A stretch of 64,000 nucleotides of DNA from positions 62,001 to 126,000 of the forward strand of contig PDUO01000004.1 in assembly GCA_003008705.1 (NCBI GenBank). The letters run 5' to 3'. Of this stretch, positions 1 to 10,440 are shown in pieces (positions within the stretch are counted from its first letter, which is position 1; each line of letters starts with the position of its first letter). Origin of the DNA: Pezicula radicicola (Eukaryota; Ascomycota; Leotiomycetes; Helotiales; Dermateaceae). The translations under genes were made by a program, and so were the position numbers. The notes under the pieces are model-generated. The model was not told the DNA's origin. It saw nothing but the letters and a program-made list of their open reading frames with translations, and did not search any database.

Positions 1-1588
1 GTAGAGACCTACATACTACAATACAACCCCATCTTGAACTAGATTTCGACGTATCCCCCTTGTTTTTTGATATTATATTGTAGCAACAGTGTGCATAGTT
101 ATAACAGCACTTGTAGTCCTGCAGCTCTCGTTAAGGTGTCATGCTTTTAATTAGATCAGAACTACCCTCGAGCACCAATAAGTAGAAAATGGTGAAATAT
201 GGGAATATAGGTAGTTAAGGGGAAATCTTTTATTGCCTTGCCCCCTATTCAGAGGGAATTTCTACACTATATATACAAGAAGTGAGCACCGCAAAGGCCT
301 TGTTTTCCATACTAATTGAGCTGTTTTTGATGTCAAATTATTAAGCCACCAGTGTACCGATCCTCCACAAATTAGAGGCCATGGCGGGCAGTGGAAATGA
401 GATTATACTGATCGGACACGTAGCAACACCTTTTACTTAGAGCTATATTGATATATAAAGGATTGTTCACTTAAATCAAGTGAGCTAGTTACTCAAGTCC
501 AACCCTTGTATCTCAATGGTTAGCTATCTGGAATAATCTCTTACACAGCAATTCATACCGCCTACTCCACCAACCTAAAAACCAAGATAGAAACCCCTAT
601 TTTGGCTATGAGAGCTATTTCAGTACGGCATAATCAAGAATCTTTTTCATATCGCAATGGATTCAACTCAATGTACCATTTTACTGCGGTTCGTGGACGT
701 GCTTTGCTTTTGTACAGTACGTTACCCAACTCTAATTGTCCCACCTCAAGGCCAGATCAGTCCGAAAAGGGGAAGCCGTCGGATATCCTTCCACACCCAG
801 TTGAAAGCAGATCGAGATAGCGCAAATGTCGTGCGTAGATCTCAAACAAAAAACGAAATCAATAATTCAGCCTCGCAACAAGACATGGTAACAGAAATGA
901 GGTTCTGAAGCGTGGAGGCCGGTCAAGGTATTTTAAGAGGGTTTTGTGGAGAAATTGGGCGTGGAGATGGAAAATTTCCTGGAGCACATGATGGGTTTTT
1001 CCCCGGCATACTTTCCTCTCTGCCCCCGGACTAATCAATAGGTTGAGAGTTCACCCGCGCCGCATTTCTGATTGGCTGGTCGTGCTCATCACCCAAGCGC
1101 AGCACTGACGCCATTGGCGGAAAGACTCCTGGCCGAAGTCAGTCTTTGAACTTGAAGCAGCGATACCCAAGACCTGCCAGACGCAACCGCAACGCTCCCA
1201 CGCTTCACATGTACGAGTGGCGCGTTTACGTACGGACGAATATACTTATATCTCAATAACCCTTCAATTGCATACTTTTCCCCGTCGTCCCATAGACTGC
1301 TGTCAACGCTGCTCGCTGTGCAATTCTGCGCAGTACGAGCCTCACGAAAAGGAGATTCTGAGCTGAAGTATTACATACCTACATACATATACGTATCTGG
1401 AGCTACGACAAGAAGCTTAAGTGGATCCCATGAATTCTTGGTCAACTTAGTAGCGGCCTGATCAACGAACAAAGCTACATCATTCCCATCCACCTCTTCG
1501 ACATTTCCACTCCTCTTGCATCTCCGACCTATTCCTCCTTTCCTCCTCCTCCTCATTCTCTCCATCCTCCTCGTCCCTCAGCCCAACA
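1..1588. other. Upstream intergenic region of the glycerol-3-phosphate dehydrogenase gene
   Basis: No convincing gene is seen here. Short open frames around 602-908 lack coding character. The last 400 bases before the next gene are GC-richer and carry two inverted CCAAT boxes (ATTGG near 1071 and 1112). A strongly pyrimidine-rich leader (about 1490-1585) ends just before the start codon, as is common in highly expressed fungal genes. One TACAGTA palindrome sits at 713-719, and one weak copy of the dispersed TAACTC/CTTGATTTA repeat lies around 470-505. Confidence 0.6.
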
Positions 1589-3800
1589 ATGGCATTCCGA
1601 CAACGCCTTGCGAAGCCTCTCCTTTACACAACCGGTGGGATAACCATTGTTAGTGGTACCCTCTATTATTCCTACCGACCACGTAACATCCCCGGTTCAG
1701 ATCCAGCTGCTGTCCCTCCTCCTGGCTACGGTCCTGGAGGCAGCTTCCGCCCTCCTCGGTTTCCGAAGGTCAAGTCTCGAGATGACCAGATTGCGGATTT
1801 AAAGAAGAGTGGAGTGACGACAGCGGCTGCGGGGCTTCTTGGTTCCAGCGAGACTGCTGCGGCGCCCAATGATGCCGACATCTACGATCTCTTGGTCATT
1901 GGTGGTGGTGCGACGGGTGCTGGCGTAGCTTTAGATGCTGCGACAAGAGGCCTGAAGGTTGCAATTGTCGAGCGCGATGACTTCAGCAGTGGCACGAGCA
2001 GTAAGAGCACAAAATTGGTACATGGTGGTGTAAGATACCTGGAGAAGGCAGTTTGGGAATTGGATTACAATCAGTACAAGCTTGTGCGGGAAGCGCTGAG
2101 GGAACGAAAATACTTCTTGGATACGGCGCCTCATCTGTCGAGTTGGTTGCCAATTATGCTGCCGTTGGATAAGTGGTGGAAGGCGCCGTATTATTGGGTT
2201 GGAACAAAGTTTTACGATTTCTTGGCCGGATCTGAGGGGATCGAGACTTCTTACTTCTTGACGAAGAGCAAGGCTCTAGATGCCTTCCCCATGCTGAAGC
2301 GGACGGATTTGGTCGGAGCTTTGGTATACTACGATGGAGCGCACAACGATTCGAGGATGAATGTCTCTTTGGCCATGACTGGAGCATTATACGGCGCGAC
2401 GGTTGTCAACCACATCGAAGTTACTGGACTTGAGAAGGATGCCAATGGAAAACTTTGTGGAGCTCGCGTCAAGGACTTGGTTCAAGAGAAGAATGGAAAG
2501 AAGCCAGACGAGTTCACAATTAGAGCCAGGGGTATAATCAATGCCACTGGACCTTTTGTGGATGGAATTAGGAAGTTGGATGATCAAGAAGTCAAGGAGA
2601 TTGTAGCTCCCAGCTCCGGCGTTCACGTTATCCTGCCTGGTTACTACAGCCCTCAGAAGATGGGTCTTCTTGATCCCCATACCTCAGATGGCCGTGTTAT
2701 TTTCTTCCTTCCTTGGCAGGGAAATACAATTGCCGGCACGACAGATTCTCCTACAAAGATCTCTCAGAACCCGGTGGCAGGTGAAGAAGAAATCGACTGG
2801 ATTCTGTCCGAAATCCGCCATTACCTCTCTCCAGATATCAACGTTCGACGCGGTGATGTTCTAGCAGCATGGTCTGGTATCAGACCTTTGGTTAAAGATC
2901 CAAAGGCTAAGAACACCGAATCCCTCGTACGAAACCATCTCATAGATTTGTCACCATCCGGTCTTCTTACCTGCGCTGGTGGTAAGTGGACAACCTACCG
3001 ACAAATGGCAGAGGAGTGCGTAGATGAAGCCATCAGTCAATTCAAGCTTCAGCCAAGGCCATGCCCCAATGCTCCTAATGTTAGCGGCACTGAAATGGTT
3101 GATGACGGAGCCCGTCTTGATGGAAGCTGCCAAACCCACCAAGTAAAACTAGTCGGCGCACACGGCTTCTCTAAAACCCTCTTCATCAACTTAATCCAGC
3201 ACTTCGGTGTCGAAACCGATGTCGCAAAACACCTGACAGAATCCTACGGTGATAGAGCTTGGACTGTCGCCGCGCTGAGCAACCCCACTGAGCAACGATT
3301 CCCGGTTCGTGGTGAGCGCATTAGCCCCCTATATCCATTTATTGATGGTGAGGTTCGGTATGCGGTTCGTCATGAGTACGCACAGACTGCGGTTGATGTT
3401 CTTGCGCGAAGAACCCGCTTGGCCTTCTTGAATGCTCAGGCAGCGTTGGAAGCGCTACCCAAGGTCATTGATATCATGGCCAACGAGCTGAAGTGGGATA
3501 ACAAGCGGAAGGCAACCGAATGGACAGATTGTGAGTTACCTATCATTTTTCACCTTGCTTGTTACTCTACGCTCGCTTTGCAAAAAGCATGAACTGTGAA
3601 CTCCAAACTAACTTCATTGCGTAGCTGTGGCTTTCTTAGAGAGTATGGGACTCCCCAAGAGCAAGCTTTCAATAACAAGAAAGGAAATTGAGAGTGGCAA
3701 GCTTAGCTTCAAGGATGATATCGAGTACAAGATGTATTCGAGGCACGATAAGCCCGCCGATTACATTGAGAGTGATGCAGCAAAGGGGCAGGCTTCTTGA
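1589..3800 (+). CDS. GUT2: Mitochondrial FAD-dependent glycerol-3-phosphate dehydrogenase
   Basis: Oxidises glycerol-3-phosphate to dihydroxyacetone phosphate at the inner mitochondrial membrane and passes electrons to ubiquinone, as part of glycerol catabolism and the G3P shuttle. Exon 1 is 1589-3530 and exon 2 is 3625-3800; the intron 3531-3624 starts GTGAGT and ends GCGTAG. The spliced protein is 705 residues, somewhat longer than yeast Gut2. The N-terminus is basic with a hydrophobic stretch (about residues 10-28), consistent with mitochondrial import and membrane anchoring. The FAD-binding motif DLLVIGGGATGAG is near residue 100, followed by GTSSKSTKLVHGGVRYLE, a signature of the GlpD family. 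The start follows a CT-rich leader and the context CAACAATGG. The C-terminal domain spans the intron. Nothing is broken. The identification is by family motifs and overall resemblance. Confidence 0.95.
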
Positions 3801-4674
3801 GCTTTGGATAAGGCGAGTCCTGCTAACAAATGAGTGAGATCGCTTTAGGGCCAGTGGGTGCCTGTGCGATTGTTGGAGTGATAGGTGTTGGTTGGCCATG
3901 GCATTGGATGCTGTTGTGTACAAAAGAAATAGGTATATAATTAACGGTGCTATGAACAAGTAGACTTTTGATTTGTTTAGAGGCCCGGCGTTTATAATTC
4001 AAGGAAGTTCTCTTCAATTTTATTTCCAATGTATATCCCACCACCACTTTTCATAGCCAAGAAACACAGCTCTTCTTGTGCTTCGGGCATTTAATAATTT
4101 AAACTTGGCGAATGCTTACGGAATGCGGAGAATAAAATGTCCCGTGCTTCCGTGTTTTACTAGTAACTACAGTAAAAGCGAGGATGCACTTGGCTAGAGG
4201 TTAAATTAAAGTTTAAGAAGGGGAGAAGGGGAAGAGGGATAAGGGGAAATTTCATCCTTTATTTCATTGGAGTATTGTATCAGTTTAAGAACTAGGATTA
4301 TCCTTATTTGATAATGTGAGGTGGACAGTTGGAAGGTTAGAAGGAAGGTACTGGTATTTTACTAGGTACTGTACGCTTGGTATCCCTTCCCTTCCCATCC
4401 CATAAATATTAGCCATCTGAGCAGAGAATTTAACACTCTGCTCGTCTACAATCTCAGAGGTAAATAAAAGAAGATTACTGGCTAGAACTGTTTATTTGAT
4501 TGATACTGTACCTTATTGCACGTCCCTATCTATGGTTTAAGCGTTGGATAATATTCATGGGAAGGGAAGGGTTACTTGGCTGGTACACTCGCTACGCTCG
4601 TTGTTCTGGCTCGCTTATGTGATGGTGATACTGTGCTGTAGATAGACTTTTCGTGTTCGGACTCTTGAGTCTTT

Positions 4675-4716
4675 GGGTTTTTTGGGTTTTTGGGTTTTAG
4701 GTCGCTTGGGATTTGG
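4675..4716 (+). repeat. G-run cluster, possible G-quadruplex
   Basis: Five GGG runs (4675, 4684, 4692, 4708, 4714) are separated by T-rich spacers of 6, 5, 13 and 3 bases. The pattern could allow a G-quadruplex with one long loop; this is inferred from spacing only. Confidence 0.4.
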
Positions 4717-4834
4717 GATTTTGGTAATGGGTTGATTGATGAAACTTAGTTTGTGGTATACGGTGATGTAGTTTATGCTAGAGAGGAGAGAGTGGTTTAC
4801 TTTGAGATTTGATGGATGGTACTGTATTTGGTGT

Positions 4835-4862
4835 TTGGTTTGTGGTTTGTGGTTTGTGGTTT
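4835..4862 (+). repeat. TTTGTGG simple repeat
   Basis: Three to four tandem copies of a 7-base TTTGTGG-like unit in a G/T-rich stretch, followed by a single TTAGGG-like string. It is a simple repeat, not a telomere. Confidence 0.6.
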
Positions 4863-5148
4863 GAAGGTTTAGGGTTTGGGGATGGGACGGGTGCTAAGCG
4901 AGGGGTTTTATACTTTGTACTTTCGTACTTATTATATGTTAATACTCTTTTTAGTTCCCCTAACCATCCAGTAGATATAATAAGTATCTATTATTCAATA
5001 AGATAAAATTGCATGTTCTATACTGTACAAAATGTACAAAATAATAATACAAACCTTTCAATCCCATCCATCCCATTCCTGTAATTCCTCCGTCTGAAAC
5101 AAATTTTAAGGTTATAATCAAACAAAGCCAAGTCGCTGAGTCCGATTA

Positions 5149-5177
5149 CACCTTCCTCACCTTCCTCACCTTCCTTT
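5149..5177 (+). repeat. ACCTTCCTC short tandem repeat
   Basis: Roughly three tandem copies of a 9-base unit (ACCTTCCTC), the last one diverging. Pyrimidine-rich minisatellite upstream of the GT32 gene. Confidence 0.6.
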
Positions 5178-5577
5178 CCTTTGTAAATTATTTTCAGCCC
5201 TGTACCATGATAACATCAGGCCATAGACCTACTGTACCCACAATGCCTTGATTATTTTACTAGTTCAGCTTAGCTGTGGGATTTGAGAGGGCGTTACCGT
5301 ATTATGCTTTACCTACTGTACTGGTAGCTTCTTACATACATACAATAGTTACAAGTGCAGCCTAGGCGTTTTCATTTGTGTTAAGCTGTAAACGATCGTT
5401 CAGTCCGACTTCTTTACACTTTATATCTTTGCCTACTGTAAACGACAACAAACAGTCCTTTTCAATCCCTTCCATTCCTCGTATCATCTGTTCTTCTTTT
5501 TTGGTTTTCAATTCCTGATCCAATTTCAACTTCTCTTTGAAAGAGAAGTGTATTGCACGGGTAGATGAAAATAAACA

Positions 5578-6828
5578 ATGATCCTCTCAAATCGAACAAC
5601 AGTATTAAAACATCTCTCTTCCGCAATCATCATAACAATAAGCATCATATTCCTCTTCAGTTACCATATCTGGAATATTTGGAAATGGTCCACTATCTCA
5701 ATTCTTAAGATTCCAAATTTTCCTACCGAGAATTCTTTACAAACTACGATATTGAACCCGGGATCGATATTTCCACCTCAATCTTCTTCTTCGAAAACAT
5801 CTCCAGAAATATCTATATCTGTATCTTCACAACAAGCACCACCCCAACAACCAGAACCAGAACCAGAACTAACAAACTTAACCACAATCACCTCAACCAC
5901 CCCAACAACCCCAGCCCAAACAGAACACACAATCCCCAAAAAAGTCTGGTACAAACTAGGACCAAAAGGTCTCTCCCCAGACAGCAGAACCTGGGTTCAA
6001 ACCTGCCTGGACTCCAACCCCAGTTACGCCGTCACCTTCCTAGACGACAAAATCGCAACAAACTACATAAATTCCACCTTCAGCACAACACGACCCGACA
6101 TAGTACACCTCTACAACAACCTCCAAATCCCCATCTTAAAAGCCGATCTCCTACGTTACATCCTCCTGTACACCGAAGGAGGAATCTGGTCCGATCTCGA
6201 CGTATCTTGTTCGCCCATCCCAATAAACGATTGGATACCAGAGGAGTATAAAGGGAAAGCGGGATTGGTAGTTGGATTGGAATTTGATGCTGGGTGGGGT
6301 GATGAAGAGGAGTTCTTGCATCAGTTTGTTAGTTGGATGATTTTGGCTGAGAAGGGGAGTGTGCATTTGTGGAGGGTTGTGGAGGATATTTTGGAGAGGG
6401 TTGAGAGGGTTTGTTGGAAGAAGGGTGTTAGTGTTGAGGAATTGACTTTGGAGATGGTGGGCGATGTGATTGATTTTACGGGTCCGAGGGCTTTTACGGG
6501 GGGTGTGGTTAGGAGTTTGAATGATCAATTTATTTCTCAACTTCATGATGATTCTGGGAATAGTGGGAAGTATAGGAAAGGTGGGAAAGCGGTATTGGGT
6601 GGCCCTAGGAAAGGAAGAAAGGGGAAAATGGAAGAGGGAATAATTGATTATAGGGATTTTTCGGGTTTGTTGGAACCGAAGTTGATTGGGGATGTACTGG
6701 TTTTACCTGGTTGGGCTTTTGCTGATTCGGCTAATGTTTATGAGGATGATGTTGAGGTTGGAGAGGTGCTTGTTACGCATCATTATGCGGGGAGTTGGAA
6801 CAATAATCATGGGGGGGAGATGGCTTGA
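5578..6828 (+). CDS. OCH1-like glycosyltransferase, GT32 (DXD sugar-binding) family
   Basis: Single-exon protein of 416 residues. It is a type II membrane protein: one hydrophobic segment at about residues 13-35, then a Ser/Thr/Pro-rich stem (about 60-115), then the catalytic domain. The domain opens with IPKKVWYKLG, the typical start of GT32 enzymes (yeast Och1 relatives, initiating alpha-1,6-mannosyltransferases and similar). The motif LLRYILLYTEGGIWSDLDV contains the metal/nucleotide-sugar-binding DXD at D206-L-D208. A role in Golgi glycan or glycolipid mannosylation is inferred; the acceptor cannot be told from sequence. Coding-strand composition flips sharply from A+C-rich to G+T-rich near 6231, although the frame stays open. 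The start is preceded by an A-rich context. Confidence 0.85.
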   Translation: MILSNRTTVLKHLSSAIIITISIIFLFSYHIWNIWKWSTISILKIPNFPTENSLQTTILNPGSIFPPQSSSSKTSPEISISVSSQQAPPQQPEPEPELTNLTTITSTTPTTPAQTEHTIPKKVWYKLGPKGLSPDSRTWVQTCLDSNPSYAVTFLDDKIATNYINSTFSTTRPDIVHLYNNLQIPILKADLLRYILLYTEGGIWSDLDVSCSPIPINDWIPEEYKGKAGLVVGLEFDAGWGDEEEFLHQFVSWMILAEKGSVHLWRVVEDILERVERVCWKKGVSVEELTLEMVGDVIDFTGPRAFTGGVVRSLNDQFISQLHDDSGNSGKYRKGGKAVLGGPRKGRKGKMEEGIIDYRDFSGLLEPKLIGDVLVLPGWAFADSANVYEDDVEVGEVLVTHHYAGSWNNNHGGEMA

Positions 6829-8120
6829 TTTCTTTTTGAGAATTAAGAAGAGAAGAGGCGTTTTTTGGGNGAGAAGAGGATCGGGATGGGGACTTGGGTT
6901 GAGCTTAGTTGGTTTGATTCGATTATTGGGGTTTTGAAAGAACGCATGTTTGTGTGGACTGTTGGAAGATTTGAGGTGGAAAGGATGTGTTTGGTTATAT
7001 CATCTCGAGTCGGAGTAGAGGACCGGTGACTGAAGGCGTTGGGTGTGAAGGTATTGTTTGTTACTGCTGCACCACTCCCTTCTGGACAAAAGGAGTGGGA
7101 TTTATGGATTGGCATTAGAAAGACTTGGGACTGGCGTTGAGGTCAAGGGTGCATATTATATCATTGGTCACATCCTCCACGGGACTAAAAGGGGAGTAAC
7201 TAGTTAGAGGAATTATCAAGAATACCGATAAACTTGTACCTATCCAAATAACACAAACGATTGTTAAAAATCTCCCGATATCTTCTATTGGTTTTCCTTT
7301 CTAAGATCGTATAGGATTCCCATCATTGAGGGATTGCTCTGCTAACCAGCTCATAAATAGCTTAAATTCTGAGTTCCTCGATGAACTATGGAGAATATGT
7401 TTCAATTCACCCTCGCAGCAGCTAGTACCAATCATACCAAATAACAATGGCCCTGATTTTCACCCCTAAACAAATAGTGCATTTTACAGAAACATAGTAT
7501 ACTTTTACTTTAAAGGATTTACAAATATTGCAACTGCACCTTGTGTTCTCCCATTTCAATCCCTATATCTGCGTGTTTCAATATGAAATTTACTACTGTT
7601 TACTTCAGCGCTCGGTCTTGACACGTTGCAAGGACCTGTGCCAACCATCTACATTCGATAAAAACACCTAGGTTTAACACTATAAGTTAACGAGCTCACG
7701 AATTTGAGGGATAGTGGAAGAATTCGCTAAACTGGAAAGAGAGGCACATCTAGTTTTTACTTATAGTATATGATTCTCTACAGGAGCTACAGGAGTTATA
7801 CACAGTCATCTGGACTAATGCCATTATTCTAGACTTATATATTAGCTTGCGGAGACAGCGTGACATGAGTGTGGAGGAGCATTTAGAACGCTTTCATAAA
7901 GCATTAGGAAATTTGGTAGTTGGTATTGATAATTGTTGCACTATGAAATTCGTAATGAGGCAATAGAGATAATAGTTGTAGAGACAGAACGTGTTGCGAA
8001 CAATGAAAGGCGAAGGGAAACCATACAACATAACCTTCCAACCAAAGAGAGTAAAGACCATCCATTCTTAATACCAACCATTTTAAGTCATTGCCACCAT
8101 CTTCGTACTCTCCCCAGCTA
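6829..8120. other. Intergenic region with one assembly ambiguity
   Basis: Contains one undetermined base (N at 6870) just after the GT32 gene. The first 250 bases remain G/T-rich like the gene end and may be 3' UTR. The rest is AT-rich with no complete gene. One coding-like remnant is listed separately at 7775-7966. Confidence 0.6.
7775..7966 (+). other. Coding-like remnant of unknown origin
   Basis: A 63-codon open frame without a start codon. It could be read as an exon after an acceptor-like CTACAG at 7778-7783, and ends with TAG at 7964. The peptide has a plausible helical, charged character (for example RRQRDMSVEEHLERFHKAL) unlike neighbouring AT-rich noise. It may be the last exon of a decayed gene or a retroelement gag fragment. 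No family is recognised. Confidence 0.25.
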
Positions 8121-10440
8121 CTAAATAGTACTCTCTAACTCTGAGCGTCGATTAAACGTGCACTTACACCATGTACTGATATTGCCGTTTGGGCCTAGTA
8201 TGGTTCGAAAATCAGGTCCACTTATGTGGCGAGGAGAGGCAGTGGTATGAGAAGACGAATTAGTAAAGTGTCGAATCTTATCGTGTATCTCTTTAGGAGA
8301 AAGCGGTAGTTGTTGCCAGTGTTGGGAGTGAAATCCAAGTAAATGTTTGGCAAGGTTCATACAACTAAATTGAGAAGTAGAGCCAGCACAATCGCCAACG
8401 GCACATTCCCAAGCACCATGGTCTGACCCAGCTTTGTGGTCTACCATTTCATCAATTGTGAAGAACTTTTTGCTGCAATGGCTGAACAGGCACTTGAAGG
8501 GATGGTCTCTCGTCTCCACATGCGACTCAAATTCTACCTTTGTATAGAACCCTTTGTTGCAAGAAGTATGTAAACATTTGAAAAGCCGATGGCCTCGTCC
8601 ATCTATATGCGATTCTAGTTGTCCGTTTCCGAAATTTTCGCTGCCATAGACATACCGGCACTTTGGGGGCCAGTGGCCTCTTTTCTCCACATGCGATTCC
8701 ATTTCTCCCTTCGTCCGGAACCCTTCTTTGCAAGAGTTGTAGGGGCACTCGAAGGGCCAGTGGCCTCTTATGTCCATATGCGACTCGAGTTCACCCTTTT
8801 TCCAGAATTTTTGCCTGCAATATTCGAGTGGGCATATAGATCGGCCATGGCCTCTTTCCAAATGCGAGTCCAATTCGCTATTTGTAAGGAATTTTTCGTT
8901 GCAAGAGTCAAACTCGCACTTGAAGGGCCAATGATCTCTTTTATCCATATGCAAGTCCAATTCAGTCTTTGTGAGGTATCCTTTCCAACAATAGGGACAC
9001 TCAAAGGGCCAGTGGCCACTTCTCTCTACATGTGAATCTAACTCGGTATTTGTGAGGAATCCTTCTTCACAGTGATCGCGCAGGCACTTAAAGGGTAAAT
9101 GCCCACTTCGCTCGACATGCGATTTTAGTTCGCTATTTGTAAGGAATCCTTCTTCACAATGGTCGCGCGGGCACTTGAAGGGTAAATGGCCTGATATCTG
9201 CACATGCGAATCTAATTCGCCCTTTGTTAGGAATCCTTCCTTGCAGTGGTCGCGCAGACACTTGAAGGGCCAATGGCCATGCTCTTTGAGATGCAGCTTC
9301 AGTTTGTCCTTCCGAGGATAGCCACGTTTATTTCTTTCGCAGTTCTTCTGGGGGCATCGAAAGATACGGCTTTGCTTGTGGATGGTGTCAATGTGTCTGT
9401 TGAGGTCACCTTGCTTCGCAAAGGGTTTTATATATTTGCAGCCATGGATGTGGCAACGAAGCGGATTGATATGCAAGTTGTAAAGATGCGTCTCCAAGAG
9501 CTTTTGGGTCTTGAGAATAGCTGTTGATTCACAGTTTGGCCATGGACACCTGCCTCCCCATTGTCCAAGAAGTGTCTCAAGAGCCATGCCACCTATGGGA
9601 CTATGATTTTGCCAAAGGCCATTTTGTGGTTCTTGGGTGGAGATTGAGAGAGGATCAAGAACGAGGCTATCCCCCAACCCCGGATATGACAGCGCGTTTG
9701 TCGGGTCCGGCCCGGGCAAACCGCCCATTCTGGGCATGTGGTTGGAAGACTTAAAGCCTGGGTCTGCACCGGGGAACCTTCGGGGGCATATTAGCTTGCA
9801 GGTTTAAAAAAAAAACTCACCAGACTGATTGGTCGAAGGTGACAGGGTCTTCTGTTTTCGGTTCCCAGGCAGCTGTTGGAACAAGGCTATAACTTGTGGG
9901 CCAATGAGTACCAGCAGTAGTTGGTGTGTCCCACGATTTGAGGTAAGCGGTAGCGTTCTCGAGACTGTATTGTGTGTTTTCGTGTGACGAGCCAGTATTT
10001 CTCTCGGGCCAGTGTGAGGACGGGCCTACATCCCGATGCTGCCAATTGCGAATGTCTTGCGTAATATCTGAACTTGGTACATTGAATGGCGACTCCGTGA
10101 TTTCCTGGGAAGCCGATTGTACCGTGCATTCGAAGTCGTTCAATGCGTTCAACTCGCAATTGGCTAGGTTGTCCAAGTAAGAAACAGGCTGATTGTGAAT
10201 GCGGCTGTTAGGGTCCTCGCCGTCGAAGATACATTGATTCCAAAGATCATTGACTGTTCCATTCTCGGTGCCAAAGGCGTCGGTGAACGAGTCCTGGAAA
10301 GTCTCGTCGGAACACTGTCCGTGGGAATTGATCGGATTCCAGTGGTTGGATGCCATACTGACAGCACTGTTGCCTGTAAAAACGTCGGTCGGATACTCGA
10401 GCGCATTCTCATCAAACGAATAGAATCGCTCGGGATCCAT
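8121..10440 (-). CDS. Tandem C2H2 zinc-finger protein (about 14 fingers)
   Basis: Two exons on the minus strand: 10440-9821 and 9777-8121. The 43-base intron (9778-9820) has donor GTGAGT, branch-like GCTAAT and an unusual AAG acceptor; splicing joins the frames and gives 758 residues. The N-terminal 210 residues are acidic, Asn/Ser-rich and finger-free, possibly an activation region. From about residue 285 to 710 there are some 14 C2H2-type units of the form C-x4-C-x12-H-x3-5-H. Most share the linker GHWPFKC and the core FLTxxELDSH. One unit (contributing KCRYVYGSENFGNGQLESH) has lost its second cysteine. Nucleic-acid binding is inferred from the family; the target is unknown. The start MDPERF was chosen over an upstream in-frame ATG at 10638 because the extra 66 codons look like leader. 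A GTGAGT donor on the minus strand near 10767 suggests a 5'-UTR intron. Confidence 0.8.

Larger units (their letters stand above)
3801..5577. other. Long intergenic region rich in TACTGTA palindromes and simple repeats
   Basis: No gene is supported in this 1.8 kb. It contains eight exact TACTGTA/TACAGTA palindromes (starts at 4168, 4367, 4504, 4820, 5021, 5230, 5314 and 5434), G/T-rich runs, and a short pyrimidine repeat. The stretch 5400-5577 is the likely promoter and leader of the following glycosyltransferase gene. Confidence 0.6.

Noticed and set aside
4831..4890. Telomere-like G/T-rich tract
   Set aside because: Contains only one TTAGGG-like string within a TTTGTGG simple repeat; unique genes lie on both sides.
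9246..9754. Plus-strand open frames over the zinc-finger gene
   Set aside because: They are antisense shadows created by the regular finger repeats.
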